A stretch of 64,000 bases of DNA from NCBI RefSeq assembly GCF_015240255.1, contig NZ_CP061205.1:1-64000 (forward strand). The letters run 5' to 3'. A program made the position numbers and the translations under genes. Numbering within the stretch: position 1 is the stretch's first letter; every line of letters begins with the position of its first letter. Shown in pieces: positions 20,535-29,549 of the stretch. This DNA comes from Kordiimonas pumila (GTDB lineage: Bacteria; Pseudomonadota; Alphaproteobacteria; Sphingomonadales; Kordiimonadaceae). The notes below the pieces were generated by a model. It did not search any database and was not told the DNA's origin. It was given only the letters and a program-made list of their open reading frames with translations.

Positions 20535-20864
20535 ATGAAATCCGTTATCGCCATTACAGACAAGGCCGCTGATCACATCCGCGAGCTTCTGGCGAAAAAA
20601 GAAACCGCCCTTGGCATCAAGCTTGGAACAGAAAAGCATGGCTGCTCTGGCCTTGGCTATACAGTTGACTATGTTGAAGAACCACAAGATGACCTTGAAC
20701 TGGTAGAAGACAAGGGTGTGAAGGTTTATGTAGACAGGAAGTCTCTTTTGTTCTTACTCGGCACTGAAATGGACTGGGAAGACAGTATGTTTTCAACCGG
20801 TTTTAAGTTCAGCAATCCGAATGAAAAAGGCCGCTGTGGCTGCGGCGAAAGCTTCCACGTATAA
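20535..20864 (+). CDS. sufA: A-type iron-sulfur carrier protein (SufA/IscA family)
   Basis: A-type carriers hand finished clusters to target proteins. The 109-residue product has the three conserved cysteines of the HesB/IscA fold: one in KHGCSGLGY and two in the C-terminal RCGCGESF. The ATG at 20535 has AAGGAG eight bases in front; an in-frame GTG at 20526 is too close to that site. It is the last gene of the operon, with its terminator 32 bases beyond the stop. SufA, IscA and ErpA are hard to tell apart; the operon context favours SufA. Confidence 0.93.
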   Translation: MKSVIAITDKAADHIRELLAKKETALGIKLGTEKHGCSGLGYTVDYVEEPQDDLELVEDKGVKVYVDRKSLLFLLGTEMDWEDSMFSTGFKFSNPNEKGRCGCGESFHV

Positions 20865-20867
20865 CGG

Positions 20868-21623
20868 TTATGCACGCGCCCAGTGTGATATATCCAGCCC
20901 GGTTAGCCGGGCTGTTTTTTTTGTATCATCCCGGTACAAACCAGCCAGATACGCTTTATCTTCCTCACTAATCGAACCAAGGTTCTGCCGCTTTTGCGTG
21001 GGCAGGATAATTTTATTTTCCGGGTATGTTTGGTAAGCAGGCACATGAAGGAAGTCTGTTATTGTATTAAGCACATCTTTCAAGTTGTTTTTTATGTGGC
21101 TGTTTTCAAGAAAAAGTAGGTTTTCCCGTGGGAAAAGCTCAAGAAGCCGCTCTATTTGGGCACTATAAAAACCACGTTCAACATAACTATAAACCCTGTG
21201 TGCCCCTGCAAGAGACCTCTCATCTCCCGTAACACGGCTTCGGCCTTTTCTAATCGCAGCCCTGAACTTTAGGTTTTCATACCCGCGGGAAACTTCCATT
21301 TCCCAGTGCGAATAGGCGCGAGCAACCGGATCACGCAGGCACACGATAAGCTTCATATCAGGGTTATAGGCATGAATACGGGCAAGCGAGGGTGGCCAAT
21401 ATGTATATATGGGTGTTGCTTCCCCAGATATCTGGCCCGGCTTTTCACTAAAAAAACGGTGATATTCGCGGTAATCGGGCTGCTGCCAGTTAATCTGTTC
21501 ATTATCAAAGAAATGCACTTCTTTACGAGAAGGCAAACTAAGATATGCGTGCTGGCGCAGAAAACGATCAAGCGCGGTAGTGCCTGCCTTTTGAACCCCA
21601 GCGATCAGGAATTGTACACGCAT
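20868..21623 (-). CDS. Sulfotransferase domain protein (PAPS-dependent)
   Basis: The 251-residue product has the two PAPS-binding motifs of sulfotransferases: the 5'-phosphosulfate loop GVQKAGTTALDRFL at about 9-22 and the 3'-phosphate motif CLRDPVARAYSHW near 95-107. The overall pattern resembles the heparan-sulfate N-sulfotransferase group, often used by bacteria to sulfate surface sugars or small molecules; the acceptor is unknown. It lies nine bases after trhO and may share its promoter. Its last codons overlap the suf operon terminator. Confidence 0.87.
   Translation of the reverse strand: MRVQFLIAGVQKAGTTALDRFLRQHAYLSLPSRKEVHFFDNEQINWQQPDYREYHRFFSEKPGQISGEATPIYTYWPPSLARIHAYNPDMKLIVCLRDPVARAYSHWEMEVSRGYENLKFRAAIRKGRSRVTGDERSLAGAHRVYSYVERGFYSAQIERLLELFPRENLLFLENSHIKNNLKDVLNTITDFLHVPAYQTYPENKIILPTQKRQNLGSISEEDKAYLAGLYRDDTKKTARLTGLDISHWARA
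20896..20922 (+). terminator. suf operon terminator inside the sulfotransferase gene
   Basis: AGCCCGG / CCGGGCT with loop TTAG (20896-20913) is followed by G and eight T, a strong terminator for the plus-strand suf operon. It is also coding sequence for the end of the convergent sulfotransferase. Confidence 0.88.
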
Positions 21624-21632
21624 GTCTGGCTA

Positions 21633-22628
21633 TTATGCTTTCTTTTCCGTTACGGCGCGGTCTGCTTCGCGCTTTGCGGCCTTAACCGCCTGCACAGAAG
21701 CCCGCACTTTTTCCATATCAATACCAATATGGTCTTCCCCGCGCAGACGTGCCAGCTCTATCTGTTTTTGGCGCTCCGCAGCAGCCGCTTTTTTATCCTC
21801 AGAAAGGCTATCGTAACAGCGCGGACAGCTAATACCCTTTTCATATTTTGGAGATTGTTTATCTTCTTCGGTAATAGGCCAGCGGCATCCAAAACACTGG
21901 TCATACTGGCCTTCTGCAAGCCCGTGTTTCACAGAGACACGGCTATCAAAAACAAAACATTCGCCTTCCCACAAGCTTTCTTCAGCGGGTACGTCTTCCA
22001 GATACTTTAAAATACCGCCTTCAAGATGGTACACTTCATCGTACCCTAGCGACTTCATATAGGCTGTTGATTTTTCGCACCGAATACCGCCCGTACAAAA
22101 CATTGCCACTTTTTTCTTTGATCGCAACATATTCGAATTACGTTTTTCCCATTCAGGAAACTCGCGGAAGGTTGTTGTTTTAGGGTCAAGCGCGCCTTTG
22201 AAGGTACCAATTTCCACTTCATAGTCATTACGTGTATCAACCAGCACCACATCAGGGTCTGATATCAGGTTGTTCCAGTCTTCTGGCTTCACATAGGTAC
22301 CAACAATTGCCGTTGGATCTGTGTCTGGCACACCCATTGTTACAATTTCATTTTTAAGCCGCACCTTCATGCGCAGAAACGGCATTTCAGTAGCCCAGCT
22401 TTCCTTATGATTCAGGTCTGTAAACCGGTCCATAGCGCGCAGATAAGCAAGTACGGCCCGCACACCAGCTTCTGGCCCAGCGATCGTGCCATTAATGCCT
22501 TCTTCCGCCAACAGGAGCGTGCCTTTTATGCCATTTTCATCACAAACATGCTGGATAGGATCCTGTATATCGCTAAAGTCTGGCTGGCGAACAAATTTAT
22601 AAAGGGCAGCCACCAAAAAGTCGGTCAT
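21633..22628 (-). CDS. trhO: tRNA uridine(34) hydroxylase TrhO (rhodanese family)
   Basis: TrhO uses a rhodanese fold to hydroxylate wobble uridine in tRNA. The product has the N-terminal acylphosphatase-like part ([19 protein letters not shown]), a rhodanese domain with the active loop [10 protein letters not shown] near 178, and a C-terminal cysteine-rich region (CFGC ... CPRCY) that probably binds zinc. The start at 22628 ([12 protein letters not shown]) matches family members; ATG at 22664 would add 12 residues with no better ribosome site. The charged C-terminal tail is long and helical. Confidence 0.9.
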   Translation of the reverse strand: MTDFLVAALYKFVRQPDFSDIQDPIQHVCDENGIKGTLLLAEEGINGTIAGPEAGVRAVLAYLRAMDRFTDLNHKESWATEMPFLRMKVRLKNEIVTMGVPDTDPTAIVGTYVKPEDWNNLISDPDVVLVDTRNDYEVEIGTFKGALDPKTTTFREFPEWEKRNSNMLRSKKKVAMFCTGGIRCEKSTAYMKSLGYDEVYHLEGGILKYLEDVPAEESLWEGECFVFDSRVSVKHGLAEGQYDQCFGCRWPITEEDKQSPKYEKGISCPRCYDSLSEDKKAAAAERQKQIELARLRGEDHIGIDMEKVRASVQAVKAAKREADRAVTEKKA

Positions 22629-22805
22629 GATTATGCTTTCGTCAACGTACATCGTAAGGCGCATCTCATACGCTGATCACAGGAAAATTTCAAGAAAACT
22701 CAGGTTTTCCCTATTTTCCAACAGCGGATATATGTAGCCATCATCTGTTATACGGCTAGTACCCCAAATATAAATTGATATTGGTCAACCCCGTATTAAA
22801 CCGCG

Positions 22806-23948
22806 TCACGCATCCAGCACTACTTGCCAAAATGGAGGAATCCCTGTGTAGGGGTGAAAGCAAACCGGTGGTTTAGCTAGCAAAGCGCTTTGAAGTGTAT
22901 CTTTTGCCCATAAGGCACCTGTTTTCTGTTCTATGTGCACCATGATTGGACGCAGGCGTGCAGGTACAAAACCCTCGGCTTTAGCCCCTTCTATATCCCC
23001 CTCTAGCATGCCCCAAAGACTAAGCGAGGCTTTCTCGATCAAGCCATTGTCCCACAATGAGATGCCCACCGCATCCAGCAGTTCAGCCAGCAAAAGCCAA
23101 GATTGCAGGGTATAGGCACAGTAATGAAATTTATGGGGCCTTTTTAGTTCGTGTGGCTGTGTACCATCAGGCAGTATCTGCAGCGGCAAGCGCTTTTTTG
23201 CCCGCGCAGCCACCGCAGCAAGGCACTTTTTATCGCCCGTAAAAAGCGCAAGAGCACCGGCTAATAGGTCATAATTGGTACCATGATTATTGTGTGCCTG
23301 TCTCTCTCGCCGCGCGTTAGGGTGTGTCATAAGCCAACCAAGGAATTGGCTGCACCAGCCTTTAAGACCCTCAAACTCCGCTGCGTCCAGAAAGCCTTTC
23401 GCGGCAAGATAAACAAAAAAATCTGGTAAGAGTGCAAGGTCCCTTGCTTCAATAATGCCCTGCGGCGCGCCGTTATTATCATCATGGCCCGGCCTAACCT
23501 GCGCAAAATTCATATGGGGATTCATGGCTGTTTCTGGCCGTAAAAACCAGTGCCGGATCAGGTCAGACGCATGGACAAGCATATCCTGCCGCACATGTCT
23601 CATGCCACATAAAGTGAGGGAAATAACGGATTCGACCATACGCTGCATGGATGTTTTATCGCAGGCTTCAGAGGCTTCCCGGTAAAGTTCCGTAACTGGG
23701 TTGCGCTCACAGTCACGCCTTACATACGGCAGGCCGTCGCTTGTATCAGGGTTTGGCCACCAATAAGCCCCTAAGCTATAATAATCCTGCATGTCACCAC
23801 TGGGGGCACAGCCTGTTTTATCGCACACTGAATAGGGCCCGGCGTTAAGATCAACCTCTGCTATAGACAATAAGGTACCATCCAGCAAGGTATCAGACCC
23901 TTTATAAAAAGGGTAAAATACCGTCTCCCTTTGCAGGCGCGGCCGCAC
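22806..23948 (-). CDS. Alginate lyase-like protein (PF05426 type)
   Basis: The product resembles the alginate lyase superfamily: QDYYSLGAYWWPNPDT and DGLPYVRRDCERN, then NFAQVRPGHDDNNGAPQG and the characteristic NNHGTNYDLLAGALALF. Such enzymes cleave uronic-acid polysaccharides, normally in the periplasm or outside the cell. Here the only ordinary start is a GTG at 23948, giving 380 residues with no signal peptide. The frame stays open for 36 more codons upstream (to 24056) but without ATG, GTG or TTG. Either the N-terminus is lost or the start is unusual. No other polysaccharide genes adjoin. Confidence 0.75.
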   Translation of the reverse strand: MRPRLQRETVFYPFYKGSDTLLDGTLLSIAEVDLNAGPYSVCDKTGCAPSGDMQDYYSLGAYWWPNPDTSDGLPYVRRDCERNPVTELYREASEACDKTSMQRMVESVISLTLCGMRHVRQDMLVHASDLIRHWFLRPETAMNPHMNFAQVRPGHDDNNGAPQGIIEARDLALLPDFFVYLAAKGFLDAAEFEGLKGWCSQFLGWLMTHPNARRERQAHNNHGTNYDLLAGALALFTGDKKCLAAVAARAKKRLPLQILPDGTQPHELKRPHKFHYCAYTLQSWLLLAELLDAVGISLWDNGLIEKASLSLWGMLEGDIEGAKAEGFVPARLRPIMVHIEQKTGALWAKDTLQSALLAKPPVCFHPYTGIPPFWQVVLDA

Positions 23949-24072
23949 CGCAAGCGACGAAAAAATATGACCTACACTATCATAAACACCCCGAGATAAG
24001 CGGGTTATCAGGGGAGGTTTTCCAGTTTTTTTACGTCTATGTTTGATGGTAACCCCCTATGCTTGACCGCGC

Positions 24073-25416
24073 TTAGCTATCAACGGAAAGAAGGGTGATG
24101 GTGCTTGCCGGGTTAAATGTTTTTTTCGGCGCTTTAATATCTGCCCCTTGCCGCCATTCCAGCGTATCAAACATATCACAAGATGGGCAAAGCGGCGACC
24201 ATGATGCTGCCTTGGTACCGCAGTCATCACAGTACCACGATGCACCCTCTGGCGCATATTCTAGGGCAGCTTCAACCGGGTCTGGATCTTCCTCAAGCGC
24301 ATGAGCAAGAGCAAGCCTAAACTGCCATGCAGCCCGTGAAGGCGCATCTTTTAGTAATCTTTCAAGTACAGGTTTTGCGGCGCTATAATCCCGTGCATCC
24401 ATCAAGGCATCAACCAGTAGTAAAAGTGATACCGGGTGGTCAGGCCTTACAGCAGCCAGCCCTCTTACACGCTTCAGCCAGTCAGCCGTTGATTCTGACG
24501 CATCAATTTCCTTAAAGAGCTTGGCAAGAACAGGGTGAGGCGCTGTCTTCCATGCATCGTGAATAAGCTTTGATGCCTGCTTTTTATTACCTGATGATAG
24601 TTCAAGCCGGACAAGGCCAGCTATTGCAGGTACAAAACCAGTTCTAACCGTCAAAGCCCGTTTGAAATGTTTGCGGGCTGCATCCCTGTCCCCCCTGAGT
24701 TGGGCCTCTGTCCCTTCTGCATAAGCAAGCGCGCCGCGGTGATGGTCCGCCGTTTGCTTATCAAACAGTCCTTCTTTCAAAACCTTGGCAAGGGCGGCTT
24801 CAGCCTCAACCCAGTTACCCGAAGAAACTTCAAGTGCAAACAGCGTTTTAAGCACCCAAGGGCTTTTACGGTTTTCGTCAAATGCCCGACGTGCAAGCAC
24901 CAGTGCTTCGTTTTCCTTGCCTGTGCGCCGCGCCTCAGACAGCAAACCCCGCAGTCCAATCAGGCGGCCATCCTCAGATTGCTCAAGCGCCTTGTATCTT
25001 TTAGCTGCAGCCTCATGCTCACCTGCCCTGTGTGATGCTTCCGCTGCTATTAAATGCACCATGGGCTGCGGCGGTAAAAGCACCTCTGCCTGCTCCACAA
25101 GCCGCTTTGCGACCCTGTGATCACCCGCAGATAAAGCAACAAGCGACTGGTTTAAAAGTTTAAACCCACGCTTTTGACGGTGCAAAACACGGTTACTGCC
25201 TACCACTGGCATTTCACGGCGTAACCAGCCAATAAACCACACGAGAAAGCCAACAAGCAGAACCAGAAAACCTGCGAACAATACAAGGGCCGCAAAGCTG
25301 GTTTCAATACGGCGGGTTGGAAAATCCATCACAACGCTGCCGGGAAAATCAGCGATAAAAGCTGTCGTAGCTGCAATAACCAATACAAGCGCAAACCACA
25401 GAATCAGGCGAATCAC
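24073..25416 (-). CDS. hemY: HemY-like inner-membrane TPR protein with rubredoxin-like zinc ribbon
   Basis: The 447-residue protein has two N-terminal transmembrane helices (about 1-25 and 42-66), the HemY_N domain, many TPR-like helical repeats, and a C-terminal cysteine knuckle WYCDDCGTKAASWSPLCPSC near 400. HemY is linked by gene order to late heme synthesis, although its reaction is not established; it is not protoporphyrinogen oxidase of the Gram-positive type. Its start overlaps the stop of the Mic60 gene by four bases. The zinc ribbon resembles that of LapB. Confidence 0.87.
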   Translation of the reverse strand: MIRLILWFALVLVIAATTAFIADFPGSVVMDFPTRRIETSFAALVLFAGFLVLLVGFLVWFIGWLRREMPVVGSNRVLHRQKRGFKLLNQSLVALSAGDHRVAKRLVEQAEVLLPPQPMVHLIAAEASHRAGEHEAAAKRYKALEQSEDGRLIGLRGLLSEARRTGKENEALVLARRAFDENRKSPWVLKTLFALEVSSGNWVEAEAALAKVLKEGLFDKQTADHHRGALAYAEGTEAQLRGDRDAARKHFKRALTVRTGFVPAIAGLVRLELSSGNKKQASKLIHDAWKTAPHPVLAKLFKEIDASESTADWLKRVRGLAAVRPDHPVSLLLLVDALMDARDYSAAKPVLERLLKDAPSRAAWQFRLALAHALEEDPDPVEAALEYAPEGASWYCDDCGTKAASWSPLCPSCDMFDTLEWRQGADIKAPKKTFNPASTITLLSVDS

Positions 25417-26558
25417 TGAGCTGCTCCCCGCGCATCGGCAATGACATCATCGAAACGTTTTTCAACTTCCAGATACTGCTCGGCAGCACGAATCCAGTTT
25501 TGCAGCATAGGCCCTTTTTGTGCTTCGAGACCACTGATAGCCCTAAGTGCAGCTTTAATATTACCTGCCGCCATACTTTCTTCCGCAGTATTTAAAAGCG
25601 CATCATCCCCTGTTGCCGCGGTTCCCGTGCGCCTAACCGTGAAAAGGTTTTGCAGAAAACTGCCGTTTTCCTTCTGCCTTGCGCTCACATACTCACGCAC
25701 TGCTGCAGTAAGCAGTTCTTCTAAGGCAGCTTTATCCATGGTTTTATCTGGCATTGCCACATACCAGTCACGCAAGGCCTCTAAGCGCGCCAGTGCATCT
25801 TCCTGACCCAAAAAACGCTCATCCTGAATAATATGGGATAAATCATCCGCGACATACTCTCCCGCCGTTGCCCTGTCCCGCATGTCAACAAGTGCCAAAT
25901 ACAGCCTGCCGCGTGGTGAAAGAGCAATCGAACCGCCCTCCAACCCTTTAAGCCGTTCCGTATAAGCCGTAATCAGCGTCGTTTGTTGCCGCTGGTTTTC
26001 AGCGAGCGCAGCCTTAAGGCCCGCTATTTCAGTTTGCAAGGCAGCTACCTGCCCCGCCTGCAAATGGCTATCGCCTGTAGAGGCTGCCTCAATGCTAGCA
26101 ACCGTCTCTGCCATGCGCGTTTGCTGTGCTGCCAACTGCTGTTTTACAGCGTTAACCTCTGCTTGCAATGCTGCTGTTTCACCAGACGCGGCCATAACAC
26201 TTGGTTCTGAAGTAGCCCTGTCAGCGAGCTGTGCTGCCTGCTGTGCCAAAACTTCCTGATGCCGGGCAAGTGTCTTGTTTATATCTTCCAAGGCACCGCT
26301 ATAATCAGGTACTGCCTGATTTATATTCTGTATAGGGCTTGCAGGGGCGAGACCAATTTGAACCAAAGCTTCCCTCATATAGGGAAAGCTGATAGCCCCA
26401 GCAATGAATGCTGCCAAAAGACCGCACAGCAGCCATACCAGCCGGTTTGACGTCCTGCGTGCAGGCTCTTTAGAGTGCCCAGACTTTTCTGCCGCTGGTT
26501 TTGCCGCAGTATCCTCCAGCACTTCGCCCTCAATTATATCAGCATCCTCAATAGCCAT
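25413..26558 (-). CDS. Mitofilin/Mic60-like inner-membrane protein
   Basis: Alphaproteobacterial Mic60 homologues shape inner-membrane invaginations, as mitofilin does in mitochondria. The 381-residue product has an acidic cytosolic N-terminus, one transmembrane helix (about 39-61), a long region rich in A, Q, E and L that should form a coiled coil (about 95-205), and a helical C-terminal mitofilin-like domain. It lies between hemD and hemY, the conserved position of the family. Confidence 0.85.
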   Translation of the reverse strand: MAIEDADIIEGEVLEDTAAKPAAEKSGHSKEPARRTSNRLVWLLCGLLAAFIAGAISFPYMREALVQIGLAPASPIQNINQAVPDYSGALEDINKTLARHQEVLAQQAAQLADRATSEPSVMAASGETAALQAEVNAVKQQLAAQQTRMAETVASIEAASTGDSHLQAGQVAALQTEIAGLKAALAENQRQQTTLITAYTERLKGLEGGSIALSPRGRLYLALVDMRDRATAGEYVADDLSHIIQDERFLGQEDALARLEALRDWYVAMPDKTMDKAALEELLTAAVREYVSARQKENGSFLQNLFTVRRTGTAATGDDALLNTAEESMAAGNIKAALRAISGLEAQKGPMLQNWIRAAEQYLEVEKRFDDVIADARGAAQ

Positions 26559-26604
26559 AACAATCCGGTCTTAGTTGTTAATATACAAAACACACAGCAC
26601 GATA

Positions 26605-27300
26605 TTATTCAAACAAGCTGAACAAGGCCTTTTCCGTTGGCAACACCGCTGAGCTGATTGTCTTCCACGGCCCTAAAAGTTCATCTGCCACCCTGTTTGA
26701 AAAGCAATAGGCATCCAGTTTAGGGAGCCAGTGATGACAATCACTCTCTGATACTGTCTCTTCAAATATGGTGGCTGTGCGCGGTGAATAAAAGAGCACG
26801 CCGTCAATTGTTCCGTGTTCCATTTCTTCCTGCACACTTGGCGAGAATACACGATTAGGGACCGCCTGATAGGTTACTGTGTTGTTAGCGTCCAGCCCTT
26901 CTTGGCGCAGCACATCAGCGATATCATAGGCAATATTATTACCACACAGATGGGTATATTCGCGCTTCTGCGAAATACCGCATTCTAGCAAAAGCGGAAT
27001 AAGCTGCCGCGCGGTGCCAGGCCCTGTTGTCACATTGGTAAAACCGAGTGCTCGGGCCTCAAGGGCTGTTTGGTCGCCCACTGCAAAAATAGGCCTGCCT
27101 TTATTGCTAATGTTTGGGAGGCCGTACCGCGCACCATTTTTACTGGTAATAATCAGGCTACGGCTTTCGTCAGGTAGTTCAAAAGAAACCTGTTCGATCT
27201 TAATCATGGGAGCATACACAACTCTGTGGCCTAGGCTTTCGAGCTTTTGGCCAGATTTGCGGGCCTCATCAGCAGGCCGTGTCATTAAAAATGTGCTCAT
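26605..27300 (-). CDS. hemD: Uroporphyrinogen-III synthase
   Basis: HemD closes hydroxymethylbilane into uroporphyrinogen III with inversion of ring D. The 231-residue product shows the weakly conserved two-lobe fold: MSTFLMTRPADEARKSGQKLESLGHRV at the start, ITSKNGARYGLP, FAVGDQTALEARALGF near 75, and DGVLFYSPRTATIF in the second lobe. It overlaps hemC by four bases, which supports the call because sequence conservation in this family is low. Confidence 0.92.
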   Translation of the reverse strand: MSTFLMTRPADEARKSGQKLESLGHRVVYAPMIKIEQVSFELPDESRSLIITSKNGARYGLPNISNKGRPIFAVGDQTALEARALGFTNVTTGPGTARQLIPLLLECGISQKREYTHLCGNNIAYDIADVLRQEGLDANNTVTYQAVPNRVFSPSVQEEMEHGTIDGVLFYSPRTATIFEETVSESDCHHWLPKLDAYCFSNRVADELLGPWKTISSAVLPTEKALFSLFE

Positions 27301-28256
27301 TCAATTTCCGCCTGCACTTGTGTTGCAAGAATATCAAAAAAAGTCTGGCCTGCTTCTGTCTTGATGTCCAGCCCAACTTTATGGCCCATCTCTGCAGCAA
27401 GCGACAATGATACAGAGCACGCAGACCTACGCTCAAAAACAGTTTTACCATCAAGCGACAATAACGCCGCATGCAGAAATAATTCATCCCCTTGCAAGCT
27501 AGCATAAGCCGCTATCGGGGTTCGGCACGAACCATCAAGAGCCGCCAAAAAAGCGCGCTCTGCTGTAACAGCCAGCGCCGTATCAGCGCAGTGTAGTGGC
27601 TGCAAGCGACCAGCCATTTCTGTATCACCTGTTCGGATTTCAACGGTCACAGCACCTTGCGCTGGCGCTGGTAAAAACTCTTCAAGCGAGAGCTTTTCAG
27701 TCGCCGAGGATTGCATGCCAAGCCTGTTCAAGCCAGCCATGGCTAGAAATGTGGCGTCTGCCTCACCGTCTTGCAGCTTTCTAAGCCGTGACTGTACATT
27801 ACCCCTAAAGATAACCACCTGCAGGTCAGGCCGCAATCTTAGCGCAAGTGCACGCCTTCTAAGCGATGCAGTGCCCAAAACAGCCCCTTTGGGCAGGTCA
27901 GAAAATTGGGTAAATTTAGAGCTTATAAACACATCACGCGGGTCTTCTCGCGGTAAAAATACCGAAAGTTCAAGTCCTTCAGGCAGGCTGGTCGGCATAT
28001 CCTTACTGGAATGAACGGCACAGTCGATGGAGCCATCAAACAATGCTTCCTCGAGTTCCTTGGTGAAAAGGCCCTTACCACCAGCATTCATTAAATGCCG
28101 GTCCAATATTCTGTCTCCAGTGGTTTTAATCACAACAATTTCAACCGAATCCGGCAATAGGTCTGGGTGGGCCGCCAATAGCTTTGCCTTTACGTCATGT
28201 GCCTGTGCCAGCGCTAGCGGGCTACCCCTTGTTCCTATTTTTATCAATTGTTGCAA
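27297..28256 (-). CDS. hemC: Hydroxymethylbilane synthase (porphobilinogen deaminase)
   Basis: HemC polymerises four porphobilinogen molecules to hydroxymethylbilane. Landmarks are IGTRGSPLALAQA at the start, HSSKDMPT near 82, LGTASLRRRALALRLRPDL near 128 and the cofactor-binding cysteine in DGSCRTPIAAYA near 240. I prefer the TTG at 28256 (319 residues), which has AGGAG eight bases upstream and gives a usual N-terminus; a GTG at 28283 would add nine residues. It heads hemC-hemD-Mic60-hemY and is divergent from tsaD. Confidence 0.94.
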   Translation of the reverse strand: MQQLIKIGTRGSPLALAQAHDVKAKLLAAHPDLLPDSVEIVVIKTTGDRILDRHLMNAGGKGLFTKELEEALFDGSIDCAVHSSKDMPTSLPEGLELSVFLPREDPRDVFISSKFTQFSDLPKGAVLGTASLRRRALALRLRPDLQVVIFRGNVQSRLRKLQDGEADATFLAMAGLNRLGMQSSATEKLSLEEFLPAPAQGAVTVEIRTGDTEMAGRLQPLHCADTALAVTAERAFLAALDGSCRTPIAAYASLQGDELFLHAALLSLDGKTVFERRSACSVSLSLAAEMGHKVGLDIKTEAGQTFFDILATQVQAEIE

Positions 28257-28366
28257 GATAACGGCTCCTGATGTTATGGCCACATGATAGTGTTCTGGTA
28301 TGTCATTGCATAGAGGCTTATAAAGCCATATGGCTGATGTCTAAAGCCCTAAGACAGGAAATTTTT

Positions 28367-29488
28367 ATGCCTGACAAAAATAAGCCCTCACAGGAAAAGC
28401 CAAAACGGCCTTTTGTGCTGGGTATTGAAACAAGTTGTGATGAAACTGCTGTCGCTATTGTTAGCGCTGATAAACATATTTTGGCACATTCTGTGTTATC
28501 ACAAATTGAGGATCACAGTGAATACGGCGGTGTGGTCCCTGAGATCGCCGCGCGTCAGCATATCTCAAGCCTTGATCATTTAATAAAAGCCGTGCTGGCT
28601 GATGCCAGTATGCAAATTTCAGATATTGATGCAATTGCCGCCACTACTGGCCCTGGCCTTGTAGGTGGCTTGATGGTTGGTGTGATGACGGCCAAAGCCA
28701 TTGCGTCAGCCACAAAGAAACCATTCATTGCCGTTAATCACCTTGAAGGCCATGCGCTTACTGCACGGCTGGTTGATAACATTGCGTTTCCATTTCTGTT
28801 GCTGCTGGTTTCAGGTGGTCACTGCCAATTGCTGGCGGTTTACGGCGTTGGTCAATACACCCGCCTCGGCACCACTATTGATGATGCTGTCGGCGAAGCT
28901 TATGATAAAACAGCCAAACTTCTGGGGCTTGGGTACCCTGGGGGCCCCGCTGTTGAGCAAGCCGCTCTTCAGGGCGACGCTAAACGCTTTCAACTGCCCA
29001 AGCCTCTGCTGGATAAACCGGGATGTGATTTTTCTTTCTCTGGCCTGAAAACAGCGGTGCGCAGAACTGCCGAAGCCTGCGTTGACAAGGAAGGCCTGTT
29101 AACGTTGCAAGACAGGGCCGATCTCTGTGCTGCGTTTCAGGAAACCGTGGCCGTCTGCCTTGCAAACCGGCTAGGGCACGCTATTGAAAAATTTCGCAAA
29201 AAAGCAGGGCCTGGTACACTGCCTTTTGTTGTCGCGGGTGGTGTTGCTGCAAACAAGGTTCTGCGCGCCAGATTACAAGCGGTTGCGGAAGAAGCTGGCC
29301 TGACATTCCATGCGCCGCCTCTTGCCCTCTGCACCGACAACGGCGCCATGATCGCATGGGCAGGCCTTGAAAGACTGGTTGCCAGCCCTGATATTAACGA
29401 TATTGATATGGCCCCAAGGGCGCGCTGGCCCCTAGACAACGACGCCAAACCACTGGTAGGTAAAGGCAAAAAAGGCGCAAAGGCATAA
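28367..29488 (+). CDS. tsaD: tRNA N6-adenosine threonylcarbamoyltransferase TsaD
   Basis: TsaD transfers threonylcarbamoyl to A37 of ANN-decoding tRNAs. The ATG at 28367 has AGGAA seven bases upstream and gives 373 residues; a longer frame from 28271 reaches back almost to the hemC start and lacks support. Motifs: [16 protein letters not shown], metal-binding histidines in [17 protein letters not shown], and [23 protein letters not shown]. Gene order tsaD-gpsA-yciI with hemC divergent is usual in Alphaproteobacteria. Confidence 0.96.
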   Translation: MPDKNKPSQEKPKRPFVLGIETSCDETAVAIVSADKHILAHSVLSQIEDHSEYGGVVPEIAARQHISSLDHLIKAVLADASMQISDIDAIAATTGPGLVGGLMVGVMTAKAIASATKKPFIAVNHLEGHALTARLVDNIAFPFLLLLVSGGHCQLLAVYGVGQYTRLGTTIDDAVGEAYDKTAKLLGLGYPGGPAVEQAALQGDAKRFQLPKPLLDKPGCDFSFSGLKTAVRRTAEACVDKEGLLTLQDRADLCAAFQETVAVCLANRLGHAIEKFRKKAGPGTLPFVVAGGVAANKVLRARLQAVAEEAGLTFHAPPLALCTDNGAMIAWAGLERLVASPDINDIDMAPRARWPLDNDAKPLVGKGKKGAKA

Positions 29489-29549
29489 GCTTCTTGCCTC
29501 TGCCGTTATATAAGGGCACTTTTGAAGCTAATATTCAGGGAGTAATACT

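Noticed and set aside
21306-22010. A 234-codon plus-strand frame spanning the sulfotransferase and trhO genes
   Set aside because: It crosses two real genes and their boundary; no resemblance to any family.
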